A DNA stretch of 64,000 nt from Blepharisma stoltei (GCA_914767885.1 CAJZBQ010000046.1:372001-436000), one strand, 5' to 3'. Positions 36,434-47,928 are shown, counted from the first letter of the stretch. A program made the numbers and translations. Notes: generated by a model from the letters alone, not told the origin.

Positions 36434-37951
36434 TTATCTGCTTTTGACTGTAAAGTTGTTAATGCTTACACTTTTGGACCGAGAAAAAAGAGGTCTTAGA
36501 ATAGAAAGGCGCTTAGGCTTTGTATTTGTATTTGAGGAGTCAAGCTGCTCTGTTATAACAGAGTTTGGAGTATAAAGTGGTCTCATTGACTCAACGTACT
36601 CAAATGAATCATTATTTGAAGGATTTTTGGTTTTAAAGCTTTGAGAGCTTACACTTGCATTTTTTACAATAATTGGAGGAGGATCATCAATATTGTCAAT
36701 AGGTGTTGGAACTGGCTGTATTTTGTATGAGCTTTTCCTGGAGATTTTCTTTTTGTGTTTCTTTTTAGGAGGATTGGTATTTGAAACATCATTGGTGTTA
36801 CTAAATGAAAAAGGCTCAATAGTTAAAACTTGGCCTGTTTTGTCGCTAGCACTTATATCAGCTTCATTCATTATTTTATTGTCTTTAGGGACATATAGAA
36901 GATCAAGAGAGAATCTGATTATCATAGATAGTGCACCTCCTCATCCTATTCAAATAGCCAAATTATTCATCCCTGTTGCTGAGTCCCAATATTTATTGTC
37001 ATAAATAATTGGAATTAATAACAGGAATATCTCTGAAATATGATAAATTATGGTGAAAATGTTGTTTCTTTTGCAGAAGTATGGAGTAAATACTATGATA
37101 TAAGTCACTATATAAAATTTACCAATAAAAGCTTCAATGCCTAGCATTAAGTAGCACTGAACATAAGGATGCTCATATAAAAATACAAAAATCAACCCAA
37201 AGATAATTCTTGACATTATAAATAAAGGATAATAGAGCCGCGATAGCTTGGAATTTTCATTTAATTCCTCATTGAAAAAATTGTAAAAGTTTTTGTTGTC
37301 TTTATTTTTATAAATTGCAATAAGCATTAAATAGAGACTCACAAAATAAAAAATTCCAATAATAAAAGATAGGCAATCACAAGCAATACCGAACGCCGAT
37401 GATGAATTCTCAATATTTTGCAGATTTAAATACCCATAAATAGTGAAATCGAGACTTGCTGCAGTAAAATATCACGACAGAATTGTATATTGTCCCATTG
37501 CTTTTTTGAAACTTGCTCAAAATAAAGGCAAAAATAGAAAAGCTATACACAATAAAACAAAAATAAATAACCATTCTTGAGCATTGTATAAAATCAAGCT
37601 TGTTTCTATTCTCATAAAATCAAAATTAGGCTGCTCAGGCTTTGGATGTTTTTTGCCATAATAAATATAGCCCTGGTATAAATAGGTAAATTGTTTTCAA
37701 AATTCTTTGTAAAATTCTGAAGTTGAAAAATCCAGCAATGGGATATATCTAGCCAATTGCAAATAAGTCACCAATTGGGTAAAACCTCCATGTACACCTT
37801 TATGATCTTGGTATAAATATGCAAGAATAAACATCAAAAATCATAAAGCACATATAGTAAACATTGTGGCCAGTCCTAGAACATAACCGTCTTGCTTAGT
37901 TTCAGCACTATAAGCAAAAACTCCACTTATTAGAAAAATTCACGTTTTCAT
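36434..37951 (-). CDS. Multi-pass membrane protein, 505 aa
   Basis: ATG 37951, chosen because it gives a signal-peptide-like start (MKTWIFLISGVFAYS) and is only 16 bp from the divergent gene at 37968. The frame reads TGA as Trp many times, without which it breaks into small ORFs. It has about nine hydrophobic spans between residues 30 and 345 and a Ser/Lys/Pro-rich cytoplasmic tail of about 150 residues. No transporter or channel signature is recognised. The layout resembles large ciliate surface membrane proteins. No IES or intron is present. Confidence 0.75.
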
Positions 37952-37967
37952 TTATAAATTTCTTAAA

Positions 37968-39945
37968 ATGGTTAAAGGCCTTGCAAAGCTTGTTCAATCT
38001 TTAAAGAAAGCTAAAGATGTCTCTCAAACTCTTGAAATTTTGGATCAAACTCCCAATGGCATGCTGCATGAAGGTCCATCACTTGGAATTGAGATGATAA
38101 AGCTAGCAGCAACAAAGTACAGCAAAAATGATGAAATTTTTCAAGTATTAGAAAGCCCGAAATTCTTTAATGCATTTCGTGGTGATAATTTTTGATTATA
38201 TTTAAACCACTTGCTTCAGAATAAAAAATCACAAATGAATACAGATTTTTATTTGTCTTTAGAAAAGAAAATAAATAAAATGACTTCAGATGAATTAACA
38301 TGAAGAGGAATTGGAAATGCATGGAAAATTTTTGCGAAATATTCAATGATTCCTTCATTTCAATGCATAACAAAGCTAGAAGAAGAAATTATTGACAGAA
38401 AAAAAGAATTTGACTTGGCCACCTATGGAATAATCATGAATGCTTATGCTAACCTTAGGATTTTAGAAAATCCTGACTCCCCCCCCCCCCCTCCGTGAGC
38501 GAACAAAAAAATTTTGTTCGCTCACGGAGGGGGGTTAATTTTTTTTTTTAAAAAAAATTTATATATAAATTTTATAAAAAATATTTTTTTCGAAATTTAA
38601 AAAAATCCTAATTTGCAAAAATTGGGAAGCAAATATTAATTTAATTTGCAAAATTTATGTTTTAAAACGCAATTTGTTTAAAATTAAACAGAATTAGCTC
38701 TAGATTTCATTATACTAATTATCACTTATATATCAAAATTTTTTTCCATTAAAATTTTTTCTATTAAAAAATTTTTGTTCACTCACGGAGGGTGGTTTTT
38801 GGTCAAAAAATGGCGATTTTTCTAATGGTTTTGTTCGCTCACGGAGGGGGGGGGGGGAGTGAGCATAAAAACCCTCAAAGGTTTATGAAAGAAATGATAA
38901 CAAAAAAGAAAATTGATGAAGGCGAGCTAAAGAAACAGTCAACAATGGTTTCCTTGTTAGGGATAGCAAAATCTCTGTGTCTTATGCATTATTTTACTCC
39001 CCCCCCTCCGTGAGTGAACAAAAAAATTTTGTTCACTCACGGAGGGGGTTTATTTTTTTTTTTTAAAAAAAATTTATATATACAATTTTACCCTCACCAT
39101 AAACAGCAGCATATAAATTTTATAAAAAATATTTTTTTTCGAAATTTAAAAAAATCCTAATTCGCAAAAATTGGAAAGCAAATATTAATTTAATTTATAA
39201 AATTTATGTTTTAAAAAGCAATTCGTTTAAAATTAAACAGAATTGGCTCTAGATTTCATTATACTAATTATCATTTATATATCAAAATTTTTTTCTATTA
39301 ACAAAATTTTTTGTTCACTCACGGAGGGTGGGTTTTTGGCAAAAAATAGCGATTTTTCTAATGATTTTGTTCACTCACGGAGGGGGGGGAGTTAGTGATA
39401 CAAGCCTATGGCTGAGCTATTTTAAAAATATAGCAGATGCTTACAGCAGCGTAAAAGATGAAGCTACGCCTTGGAAAGCTGATATCGATATGTCTCTACT
39501 GCACTTAATTGATGCTCATCAAACTTATGCGGCAGAAAATATGCAAGAATACCAAGAAATGCTGAGCCCAATTAAAGAAAAATGCATTTATGACCCTACA
39601 AAATTAGCCAAAACAAATAAATTATCAGATTGGGAAAAAAGCATTGAAGGAATTCTCAAGAAATTCTCATTGAAATATGAGGCTGACAAAATCGTTAGTG
39701 ACTATTACACTGTTGACTATTTTTTCGAACCCAATATCGCTATAGAAATATATGGGCCTATTCATTTTTTAAGGAAAATCACTGGAGAAAGCACAAATTT
39801 ACTAAAGGGAAAATCCATATATAAATCTCAGCTTCTAGGTGCAAAAGGTTTGAAGATAATAAGAGTCCCATATCATTTAAAGGAAGACACAGAAAACTAC
39901 ATAGTAAAAGAATTACAAATTTTAGGGATTTTAAGTAATCTTTAA
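37968..39945 (+). CDS. RAP-domain protein interrupted by two BogoMITEs, 397 aa
   Basis: ATG 37968 to TAA 39945. The C-terminal part FEPNIAIEIYGPIHFLRKIT... YKSQLLGAKGLKIIRVPYH is a RAP domain, a restriction-endonuclease-like fold in organelle RNA-processing proteins. The N-terminal about 300 residues form helical repeats, as in FASTK/OPR-type proteins, so a mitochondrial RNA role is likely. TGA 38193-38195 and one further TGA (in DELTWRGIG) are Trp. Excision of 38474-38859 and 38994-39391 joins ENP-EHKNPQ and MHYF-SDTSLW, giving exactly 398 codons. Confidence 0.85.
38474..38859. mobile_element. BogoMITE IES (386 bp), GAGCG subfamily, TGA target duplication
   Basis: TGA at 38474-38476 and 38860-38862. 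The left hairpin CTCCGTGAGCGAACAAAA plus inverse, and paired right-end motifs, are intact. Excision keeps the RAP gene frame. Confidence 0.92.
38994..39391. mobile_element. BogoMITE IES (398 bp), GAGTG subfamily, with a small internal insertion
   Basis: TTA at 38994-38996 and 39392-39394. It is longer than its relatives because about 33 bp (CAATTTTACCCTCACCATAA... at about 39082-39114) is inserted between TATA repeats. It lies only 132 bp downstream of the previous MITE in the same gene. Confidence 0.9.
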
Positions 39946-39973
39946 TTATGGAATACATTTTGAAAAATTAAAC

Positions 39974-41215
39974 ATGAGGGAATACATATACCAAAAATTA
40001 GTATGGCTTGACGAAAAACACAAGGTCTTAACACCACTGAAAGTAGCAATTGACTCTTTACTATGAGACAACCCTCAAAATGGCTACTGCTATGAGCTAT
40101 CCTTAGTAGTTGGAGCCCGGACGAATAGCTCAGACCCATCATCAGTCACTGTAATGGTATTAGATTCGATAAGTGACACTTTTTTATTCCATCAGTTTTG
40201 GCTTGCAAACCCTTCAGAAGCCTCTGAATTAAAAGAAAATTTGCTAAATTTTACAATAGATGCTGCAAATCAAAGAAATATCGCTATTTTTATGAATCCG
40301 ATTTCTGGAAATAGAAATGGTCGCGACGTGTGGGATCAGCAATTTCAACCAGCACTGAGATTTACACCATTTCGCTATTCTTTATTTGAAACAACCGATC
40401 ATGAATATATAGAAGAATGGGTGCAAAATCATGATATCAAGCAATTTACAGATATGGTCTGTTTAGGAGGGGATGGGACTTTACATCTTCTTATTACAGC
40501 TATTGAAAAATATTATCCTGGGTTTCTTGAGGACTTTAAATTTGGAATTTTGCCTACTGGCTCAACAAACTCATTAGCGTGTGAGCTAGGCGCAAGAAGT
40601 ATAAAGCAAGGTATTTTAAATATCATTAAAGGGCATTCTTCAAAAGCTGACCTTCTTAAAATAAAATTGGATTCCCAAGAAGTGCTTTCCACATGTGCAT
40701 TGGTATGGGGAGTACCTAGTGATATCTGTAACGACGCACAGAATTATCGGTTTTTAGGCTCACTCAGATACGGAGTTGTAGGCTTTATGAAATTTTTTAG
40801 AAAGTGAAGGAAATATAAAGGAAGGCTTGTCTATGAAAATGATGCAGGAGAAAACGTAGAAATGTCAATAGACTATGTGTTCGTTATTGCAAGTAATCAC
40901 AGAACCCAAAATTCTGCCAACAATGAAATGCTGACTCCATTTGGTAGAATAAATGACGGCTTTATTGACGTCCAAAGTATGGTCTACGGTAGCAGATGAG
41001 ATATTATCACTTTTCTAAGAAAATCTGCAAATAAAGGCTCACACACTAATTTATCATTTATCCAACATTTTAAGACAAAAAGCATCACAATTGAGCCCGC
41101 AGATTTCCCTATATTCAATATAGATGGGGAGATTTATAATTCTTCTAGAGCTCAAGTCCAAATTATTCCACAAGCTATAAGATATTTAGGAGCTTTATAT
41201 GATGATGGTAAATAA
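39974..41215 (+). CDS. Sphingosine/diacylglycerol kinase family protein, 413 aa
   Basis: I place the start at ATG 39974 (MREYIYQKLVWLD), 28 bp after the previous stop; the frame reaches TAA 41213-41215 through several TGA (Trp) codons, including 40805-40807. IFMNPISGNRNGRDVWD is the P-loop-like start of the DAGK catalytic domain, followed by VCLGGDGTLHLLITAI (GGDGT) and FGILPTGSTNSLACEL. The N-terminal PH-like extension and C-terminal beta domain (DGFIDVQSMVYGSRW, FNIDGEIYNSSRAQVQIIP) fit sphingosine kinase. It would phosphorylate sphingoid bases or a related lipid; ceramide kinase cannot be excluded. Confidence 0.87.
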
Positions 41216-41241
41216 TTTTCTAATGATAATTTATTGTAGAA

Positions 41242-42970
41242 ATGGATGCACCTAGATTTCAGCCTTTTGGCTTTAACCAACAATCTCAATCGCAGGATAC
41301 CCAAGGATTTAACGTCAGTCAAGTCCCGAGTTCTATGAATCCTTCAATGCAAAATCAACCAGGAAATTACTCTTCGCAATCTAATGGCTACCCTCGACCT
41401 GGCCAATTTATTCCCGGCCAGCATCTACAATCTATGCCTTTTGAACAAACTAGGCCTTATATATCAGAAATCCAATATCAACAAAATCAGCAATCTTCAA
41501 TGCCGCCAAGTTTTATACCTGCTGGAACTATGAGTCAGATCTCAGGAAACCCATCAGGAACAAATCCTTCTATGCCAATAATTCGACCTCCTTTCGCTCC
41601 TAAACAAGATGCTCAGCCTTTAAATCCTCTTACTATGCCTCCATCACGCAGTATTACTCCTTATAATCCTCAAGGTAACAGTTTCTCATCTCCTCCTCCC
41701 ATTTCTGGAACACTAACGCCAACTAGCAGACCTTCTCCTGGTATTAATCCTCCATTTTCTTCATCACAACCTCTACCTTCAGGAATCAATCCTCCTTTTA
41801 ATTCTTCTCCTGCAAATAGCCAAAATCTTCGCTTTCCTCCTTTCTCCAATGCTCCAGCAAATCCCTCACTTCGATTTCCAGCTTTTAACACTCCTGGCAA
41901 CAACGCTCAAGGACAATCATTCCAGCCAGGCGGCTCAGATTTTTATCCTTCTCAACCTCTGAACCTATCAAATCTACCTCCCACTCAGCAGCCAACTCAA
42001 AATTATACAGAAAACCAAGCTATCAATCAGCCATTTAAAAGCACTCCTTTAAATCTTAGTATAAAAAATTTAGTATAATCCAAATGTTAGAGACTTCATA
42101 ATTTAGGAAAAAATTATGAAAAATAAAGAATCCTTTAAATCAGCCTTTTAGCATTCCTTCTTCATCACCCAACAACCCTCCACCTTTTTTTCCAAACAGT
42201 TCTCCGCTTCCTTTAAATTAAGGTTAAGCTAGATTAGCTGATTTTACGAAGTTTCTATTTTTACAGGTAACCTTTTATACTTTGTCAGAAAGTGTCTTCT
42301 TGGACAAGCGAACTAAGTGGGCATCAACCTCTGGTAACTCTAATCCCAGGCTGAGCCCTGGATTCTCAGTAATGGCATTATCCTAATGTTGAACAGTGAC
42401 TTTAAAAATCATGCCTGGATATATACGGGTCTCCATCGCTGAGAGATATCGCTCTCAGTTTTATGTTTATCCCTTCCTTTAAATAACCCTGCACTTAATA
42501 AAGCTGAAATCCCTCAAAATCCCTCAACTATAATACCTCCTCCTGAAGATAATTCGCCATCTAGATGAACTTTTTCTACGTCTGGGCTTAGCAAAGAATT
42601 TAGTAAATCTGAAACTAAAATTATTGAAGCAGCTTTTAGAGAAAAAAAAGATCATTTAATTTTGGAATCGAATGAGGGTACCTTTTTAATTGATTTTAAA
42701 AGCATGACAAGAAGAAAGATCGATAATAATGGTGAGCCGATAAATAGACAAGGCGGAGGGGTTTCATGAAAATGGAAAAATGAAGATGGAAGTTGAAGAG
42801 ACTACTCACCTGATGACATCCAAACCATTGAATCAGGCTATCAAAATATGCAAAAAAATGGAGCACCTACAAGTATCACCTTAAATGGCAGATATACAAT
42901 TGATTATTTGACGCTTAAACAAGTTAATACAAAGACAAACTTTGGCAGAGAAATTAAACGGTATTCATAA
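41242..42970 (+). CDS. Tandem WWE-domain protein with long Pro/Gln/Asn-rich N-terminus, about 466 aa
   Basis: ATG 41242 to TAA 42968-42970. The first about 310 residues are Pro/Ser/Gln/Asn-rich and disordered with INPPF and RFPPF repeats. Two WWE-like units follow: WTFSTSGLSKEFSKSETKII and, better conserved, WKWKNEDGSWRDYSPDDIQT with GRYTIDYLTLKQVNTKT. WWE domains bind poly-ADP-ribose or its iso-ADP-ribose unit. Two segments are removed: a short IES (about 42062-42123) and a retroposon-like insertion (42219-42484). Several Trp, including WWE Trp residues, are TGA codons. No PARP or RING domain is attached. Confidence 0.75.
42062..42123. other. Short IES (50-62 bp, boundary ambiguous)
   Basis: Three TA sites on the left (42062, 42071, 42074) and one on the right (42124-42125) all give in-frame joins (LSI-KNPLNQPF or with KNL/V retained). 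An in-frame TAA is removed in each case. Confidence 0.6.
42219..42484. mobile_element. Retroposon-like insertion (266 bp) with 12-bp target duplication
   Basis: CTTCCTTTAAAT at 42207-42218 and 42473-42484. The insert includes a hairpin (GAGAG...CTCTC) and shares TGCC-GGATATA with the elements at 22257 and 56624. Excision joins SSPLPLN to NPALNKAEI in frame. Confidence 0.75.
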
Positions 42971-42984
42971 TATGATAAAAACTA

Positions 42985-44700
42985 TTAATCTTTTAATAAA
43001 ATTTCTGTTGGCTTTATGCTGGCTTTATCATCGTCTATAGGTTGGCGATATATAAAAATGAGTGGAAGAAAACTAATCAGCACCAAAGCTGAAATCGCCC
43101 ATAGTCCAGTTAAATTTGTGAGCTCATAAAAATACTGTACAGGGTAAGTATAAATGGTCCCTAATAAATTGGCCATGAAAAATATCATATTTGTGGTAAT
43201 TGATTCTTCGATGCTTCTATCTTCTATGACAGCTGCACTTATGCCTAAAGGCAAATGGCCGATTAGCATAGCGCCAAGAAATCCAGCCCCACTTATGGAG
43301 AGTGGAAAAATGGCTCTGATAAAAGCCCAAACAACTGTAGATAAAATTGACCCAATTAAGAATATTCTTAATGGCTTAGTAATAGAAAGGTAATTTGCTA
43401 CCAAATAGGTGGCAATTAAGCCTCCTATCATTCCCATCATAACCATATCGAACCCAATTCATCCCACTTCTACAGAGCTTAGTCCATCTGGCTCCAGAAT
43501 GACAAAAATAATTGCAATCACTGTATATCCTGCCCCAATCCCTGAGCTGGAGCATAGGACGATTCACATAATCATCTTATTTTTTAACGCTTTTTTGAAT
43601 CCTTCGACTAAGCTTTCAGATTTTTGGAAACCTGGCTCTTTTTGTGAGAAAATTATATTCAGTATATCGATTTTTAAGAAAATAGCATCTAGACAAGTAT
43701 ATTTAAAAAATAGATGATTTTAGTTAAAATGGAATAGAAAAAATACGCTAGCAAATATTGCATGCCATAGATTTATCATATTCATATCATTAAGATAAGG
43801 ACTTGCAATAAAAGATGCTCCCATCCCTACAAAATTGCTGATACTTCCTATGCTTGTAGCTAAAACCCATTCATTTTTAGGAAACCACCTTACTGCTAGA
43901 GGTGAGCAGCCTGCTAAAACAGGAGCATTTACAGAAGCTATCAAAAAGATGCCAACACAAGCAAATGCATAATTATCAAATGCTAACTCCCCTCTCTGTT
44001 AGAGGATCATTTTTTTTCATGGAGGAGTTAATTTTTTTTTAAAATTTAAGCTGTTTATAACACATATATTTCTCGAATCGCTCTGCTACAATGCCTAAAG
44101 AGGGAAATTAGCGATATCAAAAGTTAGTCTGAAAATTAAAAATGCTATTTTCATTGCGAGTTCTTGCTTGACTTGACAAACAAAGCCTATAGATAAATTT
44201 GTCTGTATTGTCAGAAAAGTGGTAGTCATCATTTCCATTTTGACTTGTCAGATTGCTGCTTTACCTCTTTATGATATCTCATCAGCGATATAAATGGGTT
44301 TTCAAACTACAAAATTCAATAGAATTAGCTAGAGATTAATTATACTAATTATCATTTTTATACAAAAATATTGGGATTTTCCTAATGGTTTGTTCACTCA
44401 CAGGGAGGGGAGCAAGTATTTTATCCAGCATCCTATAAAGGTAAAAATTCACGCTACAGTCATTGACCAATAGTAAGAAATTCCAAGTCCTCAAGATGCA
44501 AGAGGAGCAAGTGGCAGATACATCACTAGAAAACTTACTGCAAACAGGGACACTAAATCTGTGCTAACATTGTAATATTTTTCAGCGAGGTCATTAACAG
44601 GAGCCAAAGCGCAATAAGTGACTCCATTAATAAAGCTTACAGCAAAATAGAGAATTAGCATCACCCAGCGACGTTTGGAGAAGTTTGTGATGATTGTCAT
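42985..44700 (-). CDS. FLVCR-like major facilitator transporter, copy A, 404 aa
   Basis: I place the start at ATG 44700 (MTIITNFSKRRWVMLILYF), aligned with copy B. It has twelve expected hydrophobic spans; RRWVMLILYFAVSFINGVTY and GHLPLGISAAVIEDRSIEES match the FLVCR family (heme, choline or related cation export/import). Two segments are removed: a BogoMITE (43984-44412, giving IKYLAFDNYAF) and a 72-bp IES (43663-43734, giving VFFLLNIIFSQKE). Copy B, which lacks both, confirms the joins residue by residue. Several Trp are TGA. The substrate is not inferable. Confidence 0.85.
43663..43734. other. Short IES (72 bp)
   Basis: TA at 43663-43664 and 43735-43736. The join FFLLNIIFSQ has the same length as FLAINFIFSH in the paralogue, which lacks the IES. 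Confidence 0.88.
43984..44412. mobile_element. BogoMITE-type IES with replaced centre (429 bp)
   Basis: The left end TAACTCCCC and right end CACTCACAGGGAGGGGAG are family termini, and fragments of the core survive at 44020-44045 and 44305-44345. About 260 bp in the middle (44046-44300) is unrelated, GC-richer DNA. The right flank is CAA instead of TAA, so the target copy has mutated. Confidence 0.75.
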
Positions 44701-44776
44701 TTTAATTTCAACAATAGTAAAAATTTTTGAGATTATAAAGATGAAATAATTGAGTTTTAATAATAATATATTCAAT

Positions 44777-46429
44777 CTATTTTTCTAATAAAACTTTTGA
44801 TGGTGCATCTTGTGTGTTTATCTGTTGTTTGTCTACTCCTATAGGGCTTTTATAAACAATAGCAAGCGGTATGAAGCTAATGGCCATAAGAATCGTAATG
44901 GCCCACAATCCTGGCGCATTTGTTTCTTTATAAAAATACTGTATTGGATAAATATAAAACGCTTCAAGCAAATTTGCCATAAAGTAAATCATATTTGTGG
45001 TAATTGATTCTTCGATTGTTTTATCTTGTATAACAGCACCGCTTATTGCTAATGGCACATGTCCAATGACGAGCGTCCCATGAATCGCTGATCCAATCAT
45101 CGAATTTGGAAAATTTTCTTGTATAAGTGCTCATAAAATAACAGATAGAATCGACCCATACAAAAATATTTTCAAAGGTTTTTCTAAAGAATTAAATTTG
45201 TGTGATAAATAATTATTATCTCGCGCACATAATGGCGTTCGCGCCAAAGTTAAGAGGTGGTAATCCCATGTGAGTTTGCAGTTGTGGAAGCACATGGTGA
45301 GCACCAGGTGGTGCTTGGAGATCCTGAAGAGTTTGCTGAAGAGGGAATAGAGGAACTGAAGATGTATGAGCTGAGGGAGCATGCACTCTGAGGGGTACAG
45401 GCAAAAATTCCAATGACTTGCATTGGAGGCGTAAGCAGGTGATCATTGGAGTTTTTTGTGAAACTACTTTTTACTTTTACTTTTTACTTTTTACTTTTAC
45501 TTTTTAGAAATGTTTTGGGAATTTTTACAAATTTCTGGAACTTTTTTGAAGATCTTTTTATTGGTCCACTTACTTGGGCGATAACCATTAATTCATTCAT
45601 TCATTCATTCAAATTTGTGTGATAAATAAGTCGCAATAAATCCGCCGACCATCCCCATCATAACCATAACAAATCCTATTCATCCGACCTCCATTTCACT
45701 TACATGATCTGGCTCAAGAATCACAGCCAATATTGCTATAACAGTAGAAATTACAGCCAGCCCAGAACTTGAACAGAACACAATCATCATAATCATTTTA
45801 TTTTTCAGAGCTTTTATAAAACCTTCTTTAAATCCTCCTGCTTTTGCGAACGCAGGATCTTCATGCGAAAATATAAAATTAATTGCTAAAAATACAGTTG
45901 AAAAAATAGCATGGAATAGATTTATTGCATCAATGTCGTCTAGATAAGGATCTAGAACAAATGAAATTCCCATGCCTATAAAATTACTAATACTTCCTAT
46001 ACTAGTTGCTAACACTAATTCTTCTTCATGAAAATATCGAATTGCTAAAGGTGTGCAGCCAGCCATCACGACTGAGTTCATGGATGCTACAAGAAAAATT
46101 CCAATAAGTGCAAGCGTATAATTCTCAAAAGCCAAATACTTTATCCAGCATCCCAAAAATGTAATCACCCATGCAAAGATCATTGATCAGTGATAGGAAA
46201 TTCCTAAAGACCATGAAGCAGCTGGTGCTAAAGGAATATACATTATAGAAAAACTCAACGCAAATAGAGAAATCAAATCTGTATTTACTCCATAATAATT
46301 TTCTGCTAGTTTATCTACAGGATCTAGAGCACAATATGTGGCTCCATTAATAAGATTTATTGCAAAATAAAGCATGAGCATCACCCACCTTCTTTCAGTC
46401 AGTGCCATATTGTAATAATGCAGAATCAT
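44777..46429 (-). CDS. FLVCR-like major facilitator transporter, copy B, 411 aa
   Basis: ATG 46429 (a second Met at 46408 aligns better with copy A). The frame reads TGA 46187-46189 and 45680-45682 as Trp and ends at TAG 44777-44779. GCWIKYLAFENYTLALIGIF, SIGSISNFIGMGISF and GHVPLAISGAVIQDKTIEES are near-matches to copy A, so the two are tandem duplicates. A retroposon-like insertion (45194-45610) is removed through a 19-bp duplication, joining TYLSHKF to NSLEKPLKIF. Confidence 0.85.
45194..45610. mobile_element. Retroposon-like insertion (417 bp), 19-bp target duplication, (ATTC)n tail
   Basis: AAATTTGTGTGATAAATAA is perfectly duplicated at 45194-45212 and 45611-45629. The insert ends with five ATTC units and has a TTTACTTT microsatellite at about 45465-45510. 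These are hallmarks of target-primed retrotransposition. The 5' part has coding-like stretches in more than one frame but no clear domain. Confidence 0.88.
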
Positions 46430-46491
46430 TAAATAAAAAATAACATAAAAATGATATGTGCCATTAAGAGCTGAGTTTCTTAAAATGAAAG

Positions 46492-46976
46492 ATTAGATTA
46501 GATTAAATTAGATTAAGTTCGTGAGGGTCTTCGCGGTTTATTTCAGCCACTCGCCCGCCTTTTCCCACTTCAGCCTCTCGGCCTAGGCATGGGATAGCAC
46601 TTACGCCTTTTTTCACGACGTTACCAAAAAATGGTGACGTCAGCGCTCTCGAGGTGACGCACCCAGGTACTTCTTGGGGCAACTCCTATCGGTCAGCCCG
46701 TCCGTCCGGAGGTGGGAGACGGTAGGTGTTCTGAAGCCTCCTCCTGTCCTCCATTATTACCTTCGTTGTCAGGAGTGTGGGGTTGCCTTTGCGACTCTGG
46801 TCTTCTTGTCATAGGCCGAGGTAAAAACCCTGCCATGGTGTCCTGGCCAGGGAGAAAAAACCTACCCCGGACACAAATTCTCCAGGCCCCATCCCTCTTA
46901 GACCCACAAAGCCCGAGGCAGTGGGAGAAGGACGGGTCAGAGTAGTCACCATTTTATTTGTGTAAAAAAATGAAAG
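46492..46976. mobile_element. Retroposon-like insertion between genes, minus orientation, 10-bp target duplication
   Basis: AAAATGAAAG at 46482-46491 and 46967-46976. On the minus strand it begins near AAAATGG and ends with (TAATC)n, the same arrangement as the insertion at 31849, so the two are related. Strongly GC-rich against the AT-rich host. Confidence 0.75.
46686..46952 (-). CDS. Germline-limited open frame in a retroposon-like insertion, 88 aa
   Basis: ATG 46952 to TAG 46686-46688 with one TGA as Trp. It starts at the 5' edge of the insertion (MVTTLTRPSPTASGFVGLRG), Arg/Gly/Pro-rich like the frame at 31862. No known domain. It may be the start of a retroelement ORF truncated internally, or chance. 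Confidence 0.3.
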
Positions 46977-47537
46977 AAGAATAATTGATTTTTGCACTAA
47001 ATTAATTATCTATCATTGCTACAGTAATTTTTTTTGATATTATGTCTATGTATTTTTATGTGAGCCAATGCTCCATTTACAATTTTATTTAGGTTATTTT
47101 GATTCGATATTTAAATATGGATATTAGGGAAAGGTCTGAAATTGAGTTATTTAAAAGATAATAAAATTGCCTTTATCTGCAGTCGCAAGTAGCTATAGGC
47201 TAAAATTATCAAGTTATGCTTTTAAGTATGCTTCCTCTTATATATTGAAATTTGTATATTTGCTTTATGTAATTAATTAATAAAAGAGAATTAATAATTA
47301 TTTTCGCAGATTTAAACACGAGCTTAAAAATATTGCAAATATTTATATTTTAGCCAAACATAGATTCAATTAAATGCAATTGTTTGTGGCTCAAACATCC
47401 ACATGAAAATAGAGAGACATACATTGTTGCTACCATATGATTTATTCTGGAAATCTATAATATTTGATTCTAAATTTGTTAAACGAAGTTTAAGATCGTT
47501 AGATGCTCAGCGCTTAATATAAGCTATCATGATTTGC
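46977..47537. other. Intergenic spacer
   Basis: About 560 bp of AT-rich DNA with no coding frame or RNA gene that I can support. Confidence 0.4.
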
Positions 47538-47897
47538 TAACTCCCCCCTCCATGAGCGAACAAAACCATTGGAAAAAATCCTTATTTTTGCCTAAAAATT
47601 CACCCTCCGTGAGCGAACAAAAATTTTTGTAATAGAAAAGTTTTTTATGAAAAGAAATTTTGAATATAAGTGATAATTATTATAATGAAATATCTAGCTA
47701 ATTCTGGTAATTTTAAACAGTTTGCATTTTAAAACATAAATTTTACAAATTAAATTAATTTTTAATTATCAATTTTTTACTAATTGGATTTTTTTTAAAT
47801 TTTAATACTATAAAATTTATATAAATTTGTTTTTAAAAAAAATTCACCCCCTTTAGTGAGCGAACAAAATTTTGTTTTTCGCTCACGGAGGGGGGAG
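47538..47897. mobile_element. Diverged BogoMITE between genes (360 bp)
   Basis: TAACTCCCCCCTCCATGAGCG on the left; GCTCACGGAGGGGGGAG then TAG on the right. The core is recognisable with scattered changes. It lies just downstream of CWC15. Confidence 0.85.
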
Positions 47898-47928
47898 TAG
47901 ATTATTATAATTTTTTATCAGTATTCGA

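Noticed and set aside
45216-45446. 76-codon minus-strand frame in the retroposon within FLVCR copy B
   Set aside because: It overlaps coding-like stretches in other frames and has low-complexity Leu/Pro/His composition. No domain and no consistent start.
46712-46945. 77-codon plus-strand frame
   Set aside because: It is the reverse of the retroposon insert, whose orientation (tail at the left) favours the minus strand.
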